DNA of 12,076 nt, taken from NCBI GenBank assembly GCA_021820825.1, contig JAKADD010000032.1, positions 1 through 12,076 on the forward strand, written 5' to 3'. Each line of letters opens with the position of its first letter. Position 1 is the first letter of the stretch. Below the pieces are notes generated by a model. That model saw only the letters and a list, made by a program, of their open reading frames with translations, was not told the origin of the DNA and ran no database searches. Positions 1-6,202 of the stretch are shown here, piece by piece. Both the position numbers and the translations under genes were made by a program. Source of the DNA: Bacillota bacterium. Lineage in GTDB: Bacteria; Bacillota; Bacilli; Alicyclobacillales; SLC66.

Positions 1-1
1 G

Positions 2-271
2 CCGCTGCCAGCGCTGGTCACGGCGCAGCAGGGATTGAACGAACCACGGTATCCATCGCTGATCGGCATTCGCAAGGCGAGCAAGAAACCGCTCACAAAG
101 ATGACGGTTGCCGAATTGGGGCTTGACGCGCAGGCTATCGCCAGCCGCGTTTCCGCCGTTGCGCTGTTCCTCCCCGCCGCCAAAGGCGCCGGACGCGTAC
201 TGGAGGGCGACACCGCAGCACGGGCGCAGACACTGTTTCATGAACTGCGGCAAACCAGCAAAGTGCTGTAA
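2..271 (+). CDS. etfB: Electron transfer flavoprotein beta subunit, C-terminal part
   Basis: This is the last 89 residues of EtfB; the gene enters from the left edge in frame 2. EtfB pairs with EtfA in a cytoplasmic heterodimer that carries electrons from acyl-CoA and similar dehydrogenases to the quinone pool. The sequence shows the typical beta-subunit end: an LPALVTAQQGLNEPRYPSL segment followed by GIRKASKKP, which is the conserved stretch before the C-terminal arm that wraps around the alpha subunit. The start codon and N-terminal AMP-binding domain lie outside the window. The gene ends with TAA and is followed after 74 bp by etfA on the same strand, so the two form one operon. The gap contains a small 6-bp hairpin (283-301, TTCCGG/CCGGAA), too weak to call a terminator. 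Family assignment is secure from the end sequence plus the neighbour. Confidence 0.93.
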   Translation, partial: PLPALVTAQQGLNEPRYPSLIGIRKASKKPLTKMTVAELGLDAQAIASRVSAVALFLPAAKGAGRVLEGDTAARAQTLFHELRQTSKVL

Positions 272-345
272 CGTCATAAAAGTTCCGGTGATTTTCCGGA
301 AACGAGGAATGTACTGGCGTTTGAGCGAATAAAGGAGCGATGGCT

Positions 346-1317
346 GTGATGCGGAATGTATTGGTAGTTGCAGATTTGCGCGGGAACCAGTTGCGTAACG
401 TCTCGTTCGAGGCGCTTGGCGCCGCGCGGACAATCGCAGACGGCGGTGTGGTTGCGGCGCTGTTGATCGGGCGCGGGGTCGCCGGATTGGCTGCGTCTTT
501 GCGCGCTCAGGGAGCGGATCAGGTGTACGTTGCGGACGGGGAGGAATTTGGTAAGTATGTGCCGGAGCATTACGCGGCTGCCGTAGAGCAGGCGATTGAA
601 ACGTTCGCGCCGCAGGCTGTGCTGTTTGCGCACTCCGCCATCGGGAGGGATGTGGCGCCGATGGTGGCTGCGCGCCACAAGGCGGGGCAGGCGTCCGATG
701 TGATTCAGGTGGAACTTTCTGGCGCTGATGTGCTCTTTACGCGCCCCGTTTATGCAGGCAAGGCATTTGTGAAGGTCAAAATAGCAGGCGACTTGATTGT
801 GGCCACCATACGCCCCAACAATCTTGCGGCGCATGAGGAAACGGGGGCGACAGGCAACGTGGCGCAACTCCCGGTGAAATTCCCGGAAAGCGTGCCGACG
901 CAAGTGCGCGAGGTGCTGAAAAAGGCAGTCGCGGGCGTCGATCTTTCGGAGGCGAAAATCATCGTGTCTGGAGGTCGCGGGGTGAAAAGCGAAGAAGGGT
1001 TCGCGCCGCTCCGGGAGCTTGCCGCCGTGCTCGGCGCGGCGGTCGGAGCGTCGCGCGGCGCGTGTGACGCGGGCTACTGCGACTACTCGCTGCAGATTGG
1101 CCAAACGGGCAAGGTCGTGACTCCGGATCTGTACATTGCGTGCGGTATCTCGGGAGCGATTCAGCATTTGGCCGGCATGTCCAATTCCAGGGTCATCGTG
1201 GCGATCAACAAGGACCCGGAAGCGCCCATTTTCAAAGTTGCTGACTATGGCATCGTCGGCGACCTGTTTGAAGTAGTGCCTGCGCTTACCGAGGAGGCGC
1301 GCAAGCTGTTCGCCTGA
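346..1317 (+). CDS. etfA: Electron transfer flavoprotein alpha subunit
   Basis: EtfA is the FAD-binding subunit of the electron transfer flavoprotein. The N-terminal domain begins RNVLVVADLRGNQLRNVSFE. The C-terminal FAD domain shows VSGGRGVKSEEGF, then GASRGACDAGYCDYSLQIGQ, then the EtfA signature LYIACGISGAIQHLAGM and AINKDPEAPIF. The order and length (about 323 residues) are normal for Bacillus-type EtfA, and nothing appears missing. The Shine-Dalgarno AAAGGAG at 331-337 lies only 2 nt before the first in-frame ATG (340). I therefore favour GTG at 346 (8 nt spacing); ATG at 349 is also possible, and the protein differs only by one to three residues. The gene lies in an operon behind etfB and is closed by a long hairpin. 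The large open frame on the opposite strand here is a shadow of this gene. Confidence 0.95.
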   Translation: MMRNVLVVADLRGNQLRNVSFEALGAARTIADGGVVAALLIGRGVAGLAASLRAQGADQVYVADGEEFGKYVPEHYAAAVEQAIETFAPQAVLFAHSAIGRDVAPMVAARHKAGQASDVIQVELSGADVLFTRPVYAGKAFVKVKIAGDLIVATIRPNNLAAHEETGATGNVAQLPVKFPESVPTQVREVLKKAVAGVDLSEAKIIVSGGRGVKSEEGFAPLRELAAVLGAAVGASRGACDAGYCDYSLQIGQTGKVVTPDLYIACGISGAIQHLAGMSNSRVIVAINKDPEAPIFKVADYGIVGDLFEVVPALTEEARKLFA

Positions 1318-1318
1318 C

Positions 1319-1359
1319 GCTTTTCGCCCAGGTTCCGGCAAAGAGCCTGGGCGAAAAGC
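1319..1359 (+). terminator. Stem-loop after etfA, probable terminator
   Basis: A perfect 14-bp inverted repeat begins 2 bp after the etfA stop. The left arm is GCTTTTCGCCCAGG (1319-1332), the loop is 13 nt, and the right arm is CCTGGGCGAAAAGC (1346-1359). No T-run follows, so it is not a textbook intrinsic terminator. It may act as an mRNA 3' end or stabiliser, or terminate weakly. Placement directly after the operon supports a 3'-end role. Confidence 0.6.
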
Positions 1360-1377
1360 CATCAAACTCATCAAACT
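1360..1377 (+). repeat. Two tandem copies of CATCAAACT
   Basis: Two perfect 9-bp copies of CATCAAACT lie head to tail directly after the etfA hairpin, and the following AATCAGAAC resembles a third, decayed copy. No function is evident. It may be a simple slippage product in a short AT-richer spacer. Confidence 0.5.
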
Positions 1378-1411
1378 AATCAGAACCAAAGGCGCCTGGG
1401 GAGAGTCGTGA

Positions 1412-1789
1412 TTGAGAATGGTTCAGTCGGTACTGCTGGCATTTGCATTGTTTCTACAAAAATACGGCTATTCTACGAGCATGTGGGAGGATGGATATAC
1501 TCCTGACGATGCGAATCTGGTATGCAGGGAAATGGCTGTTTTTGCCCATGATACGCTGGGTTTGCAAGGTGATTTCATCGTCCTTTGGGCACAGTCCGAC
1601 GGAATCGTTTTCAGCGGTGACAGTGAATTTGCCTATTGTGTGAACGACCGCGCCTATCTGATGCCAAATCCTTTTATCGAAGGAGACTCGGAGGGATTCG
1701 TCGCCAGTCTATTGCATATCGTCAATGGAGCCAGTCAGCAGTTGTACGAGGTGTTCGTCAGGCACAGGGTGCTGTATAACGCCATATAA
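1412..1789 (+). CDS. Hypothetical protein, 125 aa
   Basis: I do not recognise this protein. It starts with a hydrophobic stretch (VQSVLLAFALFLQ) that could be a short amphipathic or membrane-associated helix, but it is followed by charged, globular sequence (WEDGYTPDDANLVCREMAVF) without a clear cleavage site. The rest looks like a small mixed alpha/beta cytoplasmic protein ending in RHRVLYNAI. TTG at 1412 has a GGGGAGAG ribosome binding site at 1398-1405 with 6 nt spacing; ATG at 1418 is the alternative and removes two residues. No promoter of its own is evident, so read-through from etfA past the hairpin is possible. A strong terminator follows about 50 bp after the stop, supporting a real transcription unit. 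Base composition is more AT-rich than etfA, like the toxin-antitoxin remnant next to it. Reality of the gene is fairly likely; function is unknown. Confidence 0.6.
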   Translation: MRMVQSVLLAFALFLQKYGYSTSMWEDGYTPDDANLVCREMAVFAHDTLGLQGDFIVLWAQSDGIVFSGDSEFAYCVNDRAYLMPNPFIEGDSEGFVASLLHIVNGASQQLYEVFVRHRVLYNAI

Positions 1790-1838
1790 GTTGGCGCGGG
1801 AAGAATCCTGATTGGACACATTGAAAAGCAAAAATTCC

Positions 1839-1871
1839 AACTGCCCGGACAAGCGACCGGACGGTTTTTTT
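1839..1871. terminator. Bidirectional intrinsic terminator
   Basis: The hairpin pairs AACTGCCCGG (1839-1848) with CCGGACGGTT (1857-1866) around the 8-nt loop ACAAGCGA, with one C-A mismatch and one G-T pair. On the plus strand seven T follow (1865-1871). On the minus strand the same hairpin is followed by TTGGAATTTTT. It separates the convergent hypothetical gene (plus) and toxin remnant (minus) and can end both transcripts. Confidence 0.8.
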
Positions 1872-1874
1872 GCA

Positions 1875-2178
1875 TCATACTTCATTGATCTCAAACCAAA
1901 TAATCTGAAGAAATTGTTCTGGCGTTACATACTCAATTCCTTCATAGACATGACGGCCATTGTCTTTAGGAGGGAAGTGCCTGATATTGTTCGACACAAC
2001 ATAATTTGCACGCATCAATGTGGCAGACGCCCAAATTGGCGCATCATTTTCATCGCTAAGGTTTGGCCAACCTTCAGCAAGTGGAGGTTTTGGATCTGCA
2101 ACGAGAAAGTATGCAGACATCTGCTCCATCATCGCACGGAGGAACCAGTACACTTGCGTCGCATACGGCCTTTATCAT
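1875..2178 (-). pseudogene. PIN-domain (VapC-like) toxin, internally deleted and frameshifted
   Basis: The reading frame starts with ATG at 2178-2176, overlapping the antitoxin stop as ATGA. It begins MIKAVCDASVLVP, the normal start of a PIN ribonuclease with its first metal-binding Asp (D7). That frame stops at 2076-2074 after 34 codons. The rest of the PIN domain is readable one frame over from about 2140 down to 1875: LRAMMEQMSAYFLVADPKPP, then LSDENDAPIWASATL with the late acidic residues, then NYVVSNNIRHFPP and GIEYVTPEQFLQII. In this family the two pieces are normally joined by roughly 40-60 more residues holding helices and a further acidic site, and these are missing here. The simplest reading is an internal deletion that also shifted the frame. 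The C-terminal frame has stops immediately upstream and no ribosome binding site, so no active toxin is expected. The identification by motif order is strong; the exact missing length is an estimate from memory of the family. Confidence 0.8.
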
Positions 2179-2516
2179 GTGGATTTTTGCCATGGGAGTT
2201 TACCTTTTCGGCCTGCTTCCAGAGCATCCATCTCTTCGGAAGTCAGTTCACGTCCCAATGTGTCTAATTCATCTAAAACGCGTTCTGATCTTTGAATCAT
2301 CAGCAGCACCGAATCTGTTGACTGAAGCAGGCTTTCCACAGAAGACCGCTCAATTTGCATACGACCTTGTTCCCCGCCCGGTCTGCGATAATGGAGTTTT
2401 CCTTCGCGAGCCCAGCGTTTCACGGTGTTTATGGAACCCACTTGGAGAAGGCGGGCTGCTTCACCCGTTGTGATCCATTCCGACTGAGTTCCAATTGTAT
2501 GCCTAACCAGACTCAT
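2175..2516 (-). CDS. HTH-domain antitoxin / DNA-binding protein, partner of PIN toxin
   Basis: This 113-residue protein has a MerR/excisionase-type helix-turn-helix near the N terminus: WITTGEAARLLQVGSINTVK, then RWAREGKLHYRRPGGEQ and a recognition-wing end MQIERSSVESLL. The C-terminal half is helical and charged (VLLMIQRSERVLDELDTLGR, then ELTSEEMDALEAGRK), typical of an antitoxin tail that would cover the toxin. I chose ATG at 2516-2514 because GGGGAGGTGA (2534-2525) sits 8 nt before it. An in-frame ATG at 2582 would lie almost at the predicted transcription start and is less likely. The stop overlaps the toxin start by ATGA, so the pair was translationally coupled. Such antitoxins bind their own promoter. 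The gene looks intact although the toxin is broken, so it may persist as a free regulator. Confidence 0.85.
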   Translation of the reverse strand: MSLVRHTIGTQSEWITTGEAARLLQVGSINTVKRWAREGKLHYRRPGGEQGRMQIERSSVESLLQSTDSVLLMIQRSERVLDELDTLGRELTSEEMDALEAGRKGKLPWQKST

Positions 2517-2592
2517 TGGATTCTTCACCTCCCCTTGAACATGATCGTACCCGAAATCGTTCCTTCCGTCAATATCGTCCATTATATCACCT

Positions 2593-2621
2593 CTTATAGT
2601 TCGTATATGTCCAACTGTCAT
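2593..2621 (-). promoter_or_regulatory. SigA-type promoter of the antitoxin-toxin pair
   Basis: Reading the minus strand, a -35 box ATGACA (2621-2616) and a -10 box TATAAG (2598-2593) are separated by exactly 17 bp, each with 5 of 6 matches to consensus. The predicted start is near 2586, which leaves a leader of about 70 nt before the chosen antitoxin ATG. Confidence 0.6.
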
Positions 2622-2654
2622 GGTCTACATACATCGTATAAAACACGGACAGTT
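2613..2654. repeat. Inverted AACTGTC/GACAGTT half-sites at the antitoxin promoter
   Basis: AACTGTC (2613-2619) and GACAGTT (2648-2654) form a 7-bp inverted repeat with 28 bp between the arms. One arm overlaps the -35 box of the antitoxin promoter. Position fits an autoregulatory operator, but short repeats arise by chance and this is weak evidence. The surrounding 332-bp gene-free stretch (2517-2848) otherwise holds the two divergent promoters and a GGAGTG/CACTCC inverted repeat (2700-2705 and 2722-2727). Confidence 0.3.
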
Positions 2655-2717
2655 CGCACGTAGAAAATCCTATTTTCTCATGGTTGCCTATAAGGAATTG
2701 GAGTGTGCCGGCAGTAC

Positions 2718-2746
2718 TCGCCACTCCGTGTTCAATATATTATAAT
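2718..2746 (+). promoter_or_regulatory. SigA-type promoter for the LevR-type regulator gene
   Basis: A perfect -10 box TATAAT (2741-2746) is preceded at 17 bp by TCGCCA (2718-2723), 4 of 6 matches to the -35 consensus. The predicted start is near 2753, about 95 nt before the gene. A second TATAAT at 2773-2778 has only a poor -35 (CGTACA). The inverted repeat GGAGTG...CACTCC (2700-2727) overlaps the -35 and could be an operator. I saw no -24/-12 element here, so the regulator and the coupled PTS genes are probably transcribed from this vegetative promoter. Confidence 0.55.
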
Positions 2747-2848
2747 CCTCGTACATGGAGTAGAATGAGACATATAATCGATACTGTTTTGGCGCAGGTT
2801 GCCGTCACGCACACTCGGAAACTAGTAACAGGATGAAAGGTGTCATGT

Positions 2849-5701
2849 ATGACGCGCAGGAATCGTGTTCTGGACATACTTGAAGAAATGTGCGCAGAGA
2901 GACTGCCTGTTGTCGGCGGCGCCTTGCAGTTGGCTCCACTCTGTATGACAACGGTTGCAATCGCCGCCCGCGCTCAGGTATTGAGAACAAACTGCAGTGC
3001 TGAACTGAACGCTTTAGTAAGAGATGGAAAAGTGCTTAAGGTGGCGGGACGTCCAACAAACTATCTCCCCAAGTCCTGGTTTGAACGTCATGTTGCCCAT
3101 GGCTGTTCGCTTCCACAGACGCAGTATAAGAGCCTGAACAACTTATATGAAGCATATGGACTCTCCCGATCGTTGCCGCACCCTGCGTTCGCGGCAGCTC
3201 AGGCGCCGCTGTATGGATCGCCGTCAGTGGAGGATATGCTGGACCGCCTGGCTGGTTCACGTCACAGTCTGAAGGAGGCGATCGATCAGGCGCGCATTGC
3301 CCTGAGCTATCCTCCGAGCGGCATGCACATCATGCTGCTCGGGGAAACAGGCGTTGGCAAGTCGACTTTTGCGCGTGCGCTTCATGCGCATGCCGTTGAA
3401 AAGGGATACATGCGCCGCGGAGCTCCATTTGTCTCGTTTAACTGCTCCGAGTACGCCAATAACCCCGAGATTTTGCTGGATCACCTGTTTGGGCATGTCA
3501 AGGGAGCCTTCACTGGCGCACAGCGGGATAAGCCAGGACTCGTTGAGGGAGCGCATTCCGGGGTGCTGTTTCTTGATGAGGTGCACCGCCTTCCCCCGGA
3601 GGGTCAGGAGATGCTGTTTCATTTGCTTGATTTTGGGGAGTTTCGCCGACTTGGCGAATCGGATACATATCGTCAAACAAGCATTCGCTTGTTCGCGGCG
3701 ACGACGGAACCCCCTGAGTCCAGTCTGCTCGGCACCTTCACGCGCAGAATTCCGATGGTTCTGCGTCTTCCGTCCCTTCGGGAGTGGTCTTTGAATGATC
3801 GGTATGAGTTGATTTATCAGATGCTGCTGGATGAAGCGAGGGTCATACAGCGCCAGTTTCACCTCGTGGCAGGCGCCCTGGGGCGATTGCTGTTCGCTCA
3901 CTTTCCCGCCAATATAGGGGATTTGAAGAATGCGGTCAAACTCTCCTGCGCGCGAGCGCTGCATGCTGCGGCTCCGGGTGACGAGATCTGGATTTTACGT
4001 GAGCATGTGCAGGTCTATGTGCAAGAGCGAACGTCGCAACTCTGGTCAAGCGATGCGCTGGGCGTGCAGGATATGATTGTCCATCCTTCCGACGACAGAG
4101 TCATCATTCCCGTTGAATTGGCGGATGATTCTCTGTACGCCCAACTGGATAGACTCAGTCAAACGCTTGCGAACATGGGGTTTGAAGGCGAAGAAATCAT
4201 CGACGCCATTGAACGTGAACTGCGCCGCAGGGAACTGGCGACGCCAGTGAATTCCACGCAAAACGAACTGGAACGGTTGGTCGGGCAGCCCTTTTATCGC
4301 TGGATCAGCGCCGCCTGGTCCACTTTGGGGCATTTGCTGTCTCCCGATATCGCGGCCAATGCGTTCATTCGCGTGGCGATGCATTTGTACGGCGTTACTC
4401 GCGATGGATGGAACAGCGGGGGAGTGACCTCAACGGCCGTCCTGGTCAATGTCGCGAAACAGTATCCGGACCAGTGCGCGTTGGCGGACGCTCTGCTGCG
4501 GGCTTTTGAACGCGAAAGTGGGCTGCGCCTTCCTGCCCATGAAAGCTCTCTTGTGGCGCTGCTTCTGTATTCGGATACTGATGCGCGAACGGGCCGTGTG
4601 GGAGCGGTCGTCGCACTGAGGGGCAACAACATTGCCAGTGAACTGGTTGCGACAGCGTACCAGCTTTCAGCGCCCGCCCGAGTGATCGCCGTTGATCTGC
4701 CCTTTCGGCAGTCGCGCAGTGTGACTGATGAGACGGTCCTGCGCGCCATCGAAGCCGTCGACCATGGTCGCGGGGTATTGGTGTTGACCGATGCGGGGGA
4801 GTTATTGCAGTTGCTACAACGTCAACCGAGTCGACTGAAGGATCGAAAACTGCAGTTTGTGATGCGGCCAGACCTGACGAAGGTCGTGGCCGCCATGAGA
4901 CTGCTGGCAACGTCCGCAGGAACAGTGGATGAATTGGCCGCGATGCTGGGAACGGAGCGTTCCTCGGGATTTGCGTCTGAATCGGATACGCGCGTTGTCT
5001 GGACATGCTGTTTGACAGGCAGAGGCACCGCACAATCACTGAAAAGACTGATCGAGAGTTGCACGCCTGACGACATGCGGGCAGGAATGGAGATCACTCC
5101 CGTAGAATTACTTCCTAGCCGGAGCGAGCAACTGCCCAATCACGAACGCGTTGTGGCGGCTGTCGGATCGATTGATCCGAGAATCGAGGGCATTCCGTTC
5201 TTCTCGGTTGAAGAAATATTGACTGAGCGCGGCATGGAACGGCTCCTGAACGTTGTATCACAGGGGCGCCTGAGTGGATGGAGACGTGCAGACGCGGGCA
5301 GGGCGCCTCCTGACGCGCCGTCTGAAGGTTCCGTTCACGATTACATCCGGACAATGCTGGAGCGCGACTTGGTATTTGCCAATCCGAAGCTTGTCATCGA
5401 GTGCGCAAAAGCGATGATAGACCGTCTGCGTCAAAGGATCGTTTTGCCAAACGAATCAACATGGGAAGCGCGCTTCTGGTTGCATATGGGCTATGTGATT
5501 GAACGGTGTGTGAAGGGTGAACCAGTTGTTCATCCATACGCAGAGCGCATCCGGACGACGTTTGCGCAAGAGTGGGATGCGCTGACATCAGCGTGGATTC
5601 CTGTGTCAGAGACGTTTCGCCTTGAGGCGGACGCAGGGGAGTTGGCATATCTGTTCGAGATGATTTTCACGGGCCGCAGTTTTGAGGAGTTTTCACCATG
5701 A
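2849..5701 (+). CDS. levR: LevR/ManR-type sigma-54-dependent transcriptional activator with PTS regulation domains
   Basis: This 950-residue protein has the full LevR architecture. An N-terminal winged helix occupies about 5-75 (ending VLKVAGRPTNYLP). An AAA+ domain follows at about 128-390, with Walker A GETGVGKST (165-173), the sigma-54 contact loop GAFTGA (219-224) and Walker B FLDE (D243, E244). Next come PRD1 (about 450-570, H512 in AMHLYG), an EIIA(Man)-like domain (about 580-700), a GatB-like EIIB domain (TCCLTGRGTA, C720/C721) and PRD2 (about 830-935, H879 in LHMGYVIER). In Bacillus subtilis LevR, His585 of the EIIA-like domain and His869 of PRD2 are phosphorylated. The aligned residues here are R591 and H879, so the EIIA-like site is lost and the PRD2 site kept. 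ATG at 2849 is chosen because GAAAGGTG precedes it by 6 nt; GTG at 2840 is the alternative. The stop overlaps the EIIB start (ATGA). The symbol is a family name; the target sugar is unknown. Confidence 0.92.
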   Translation: MTRRNRVLDILEEMCAERLPVVGGALQLAPLCMTTVAIAARAQVLRTNCSAELNALVRDGKVLKVAGRPTNYLPKSWFERHVAHGCSLPQTQYKSLNNLYEAYGLSRSLPHPAFAAAQAPLYGSPSVEDMLDRLAGSRHSLKEAIDQARIALSYPPSGMHIMLLGETGVGKSTFARALHAHAVEKGYMRRGAPFVSFNCSEYANNPEILLDHLFGHVKGAFTGAQRDKPGLVEGAHSGVLFLDEVHRLPPEGQEMLFHLLDFGEFRRLGESDTYRQTSIRLFAATTEPPESSLLGTFTRRIPMVLRLPSLREWSLNDRYELIYQMLLDEARVIQRQFHLVAGALGRLLFAHFPANIGDLKNAVKLSCARALHAAAPGDEIWILREHVQVYVQERTSQLWSSDALGVQDMIVHPSDDRVIIPVELADDSLYAQLDRLSQTLANMGFEGEEIIDAIERELRRRELATPVNSTQNELERLVGQPFYRWISAAWSTLGHLLSPDIAANAFIRVAMHLYGVTRDGWNSGGVTSTAVLVNVAKQYPDQCALADALLRAFERESGLRLPAHESSLVALLLYSDTDARTGRVGAVVALRGNNIASELVATAYQLSAPARVIAVDLPFRQSRSVTDETVLRAIEAVDHGRGVLVLTDAGELLQLLQRQPSRLKDRKLQFVMRPDLTKVVAAMRLLATSAGTVDELAAMLGTERSSGFASESDTRVVWTCCLTGRGTAQSLKRLIESCTPDDMRAGMEITPVELLPSRSEQLPNHERVVAAVGSIDPRIEGIPFFSVEEILTERGMERLLNVVSQGRLSGWRRADAGRAPPDAPSEGSVHDYIRTMLERDLVFANPKLVIECAKAMIDRLRQRIVLPNESTWEARFWLHMGYVIERCVKGEPVVHPYAERIRTTFAQEWDALTSAWIPVSETFRLEADAGELAYLFEMIFTGRSFEEFSP

Positions 5702-6183
5702 CCGCTATGGAATTCACTGCATTTGTTCGTGTTGACGATCGACTCATCCATGGTCAGGTCGTGACATCATGGGTCAAGAGCCTGTCCACGCGACGGATCT
5801 GGGTTGTCAGCGACCGGGCGCGGCAGGAGCCGATTGAGATCATCCTGTTAAAATCCTCCGTGCCGCCATTTTTGGCGCTGGAAGTGTTGAGTGTTCAGGA
5901 GGCTGTCGACGCCTGTCTGGAATCGCATACTCTGATCCTGCTGGAGCGTTTGCAAGATGCTGTAACTTTGTGCAGGGCGGGAATGCCGATCCGTGACATA
6001 AACGTTGGTGGACTGCGTTACCAGCCGGGCCGTGTCGGTCTCAGTAAATCCGTGTACGTCGGACCGGAGGATGTTGTCGCTTTGCACGCGTTGCAGGCGC
6101 TCTGCGTGGACACAGAGATCCGCGTGCTTCCGAGTGACAGAAGACTGGACGCGTACGCGCGCCTCGCACAAAGATGGCCATAG
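5698..6183 (+). CDS. PTS mannose/fructose/sorbose-family EIIB
   Basis: This 161-residue cytoplasmic protein is a complete mannose-family EIIB. The phosphorylation site loop is VRVDDRLIHGQVVTSW, with active-site His18. Further conserved blocks are IILLKSSVPP, the INVGGLRYQPGR segment and the C-terminal EIRVLPSDRRLD. EIIB takes phosphate from EIIA and passes it to the incoming sugar. In LevR systems it also phosphorylates PRD2 of the regulator when no sugar is transported, switching the regulator off. The ATG overlaps the regulator stop as ATGA, with GAGGAG about 10 nt upstream, so the two are translationally coupled. ATG at 5707 is an alternative start that loses three residues. No EIIA gene is found in the window to supply the phosphate. 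Confidence 0.93.
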   Translation: MTAMEFTAFVRVDDRLIHGQVVTSWVKSLSTRRIWVVSDRARQEPIEIILLKSSVPPFLALEVLSVQEAVDACLESHTLILLERLQDAVTLCRAGMPIRDINVGGLRYQPGRVGLSKSVYVGPEDVVALHALQALCVDTEIRVLPSDRRLDAYARLAQRWP

Positions 6184-6202
6184 TGGACAGGGTGAATGCC
6201 TT

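Noticed and set aside
274..1389. Long minus-strand open frame (371 codons) opposite etfA
   Set aside because: It lies wholly over the well-conserved etfA, has Arg/His-rich composition typical of an antisense shadow of GC-rich coding DNA, and no recognisable motif.
1812..2473. Plus-strand open frames across the toxin-antitoxin region
   Set aside because: They run opposite the antitoxin and PIN remnant, whose motifs, ATGA overlap, promoter and ribosome binding site all support the minus strand.
2517..2621. N-terminal extension of the antitoxin to starts at 2582 or 2621
   Set aside because: The predicted transcription start near 2586 leaves no room for these, and the GGGGAGGTGA ribosome binding site marks ATG 2516.
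2787..2803. TTTTGGCGCAGGTTGCC upstream of the regulator gene as a sigma-54 promoter
   Set aside because: The GG-GC distance is 10 bp rather than the required 12, and the -24 part lacks the A of TGGCA.
6005..6202. Upstream extension of the EIICD reading frame into the EIIB gene
   Set aside because: It overlaps EIIB in another frame, is Arg/Ser/Thr-rich without EIIC similarity, and ATG 6203 has a good ribosome binding site exactly at the EIIC start.
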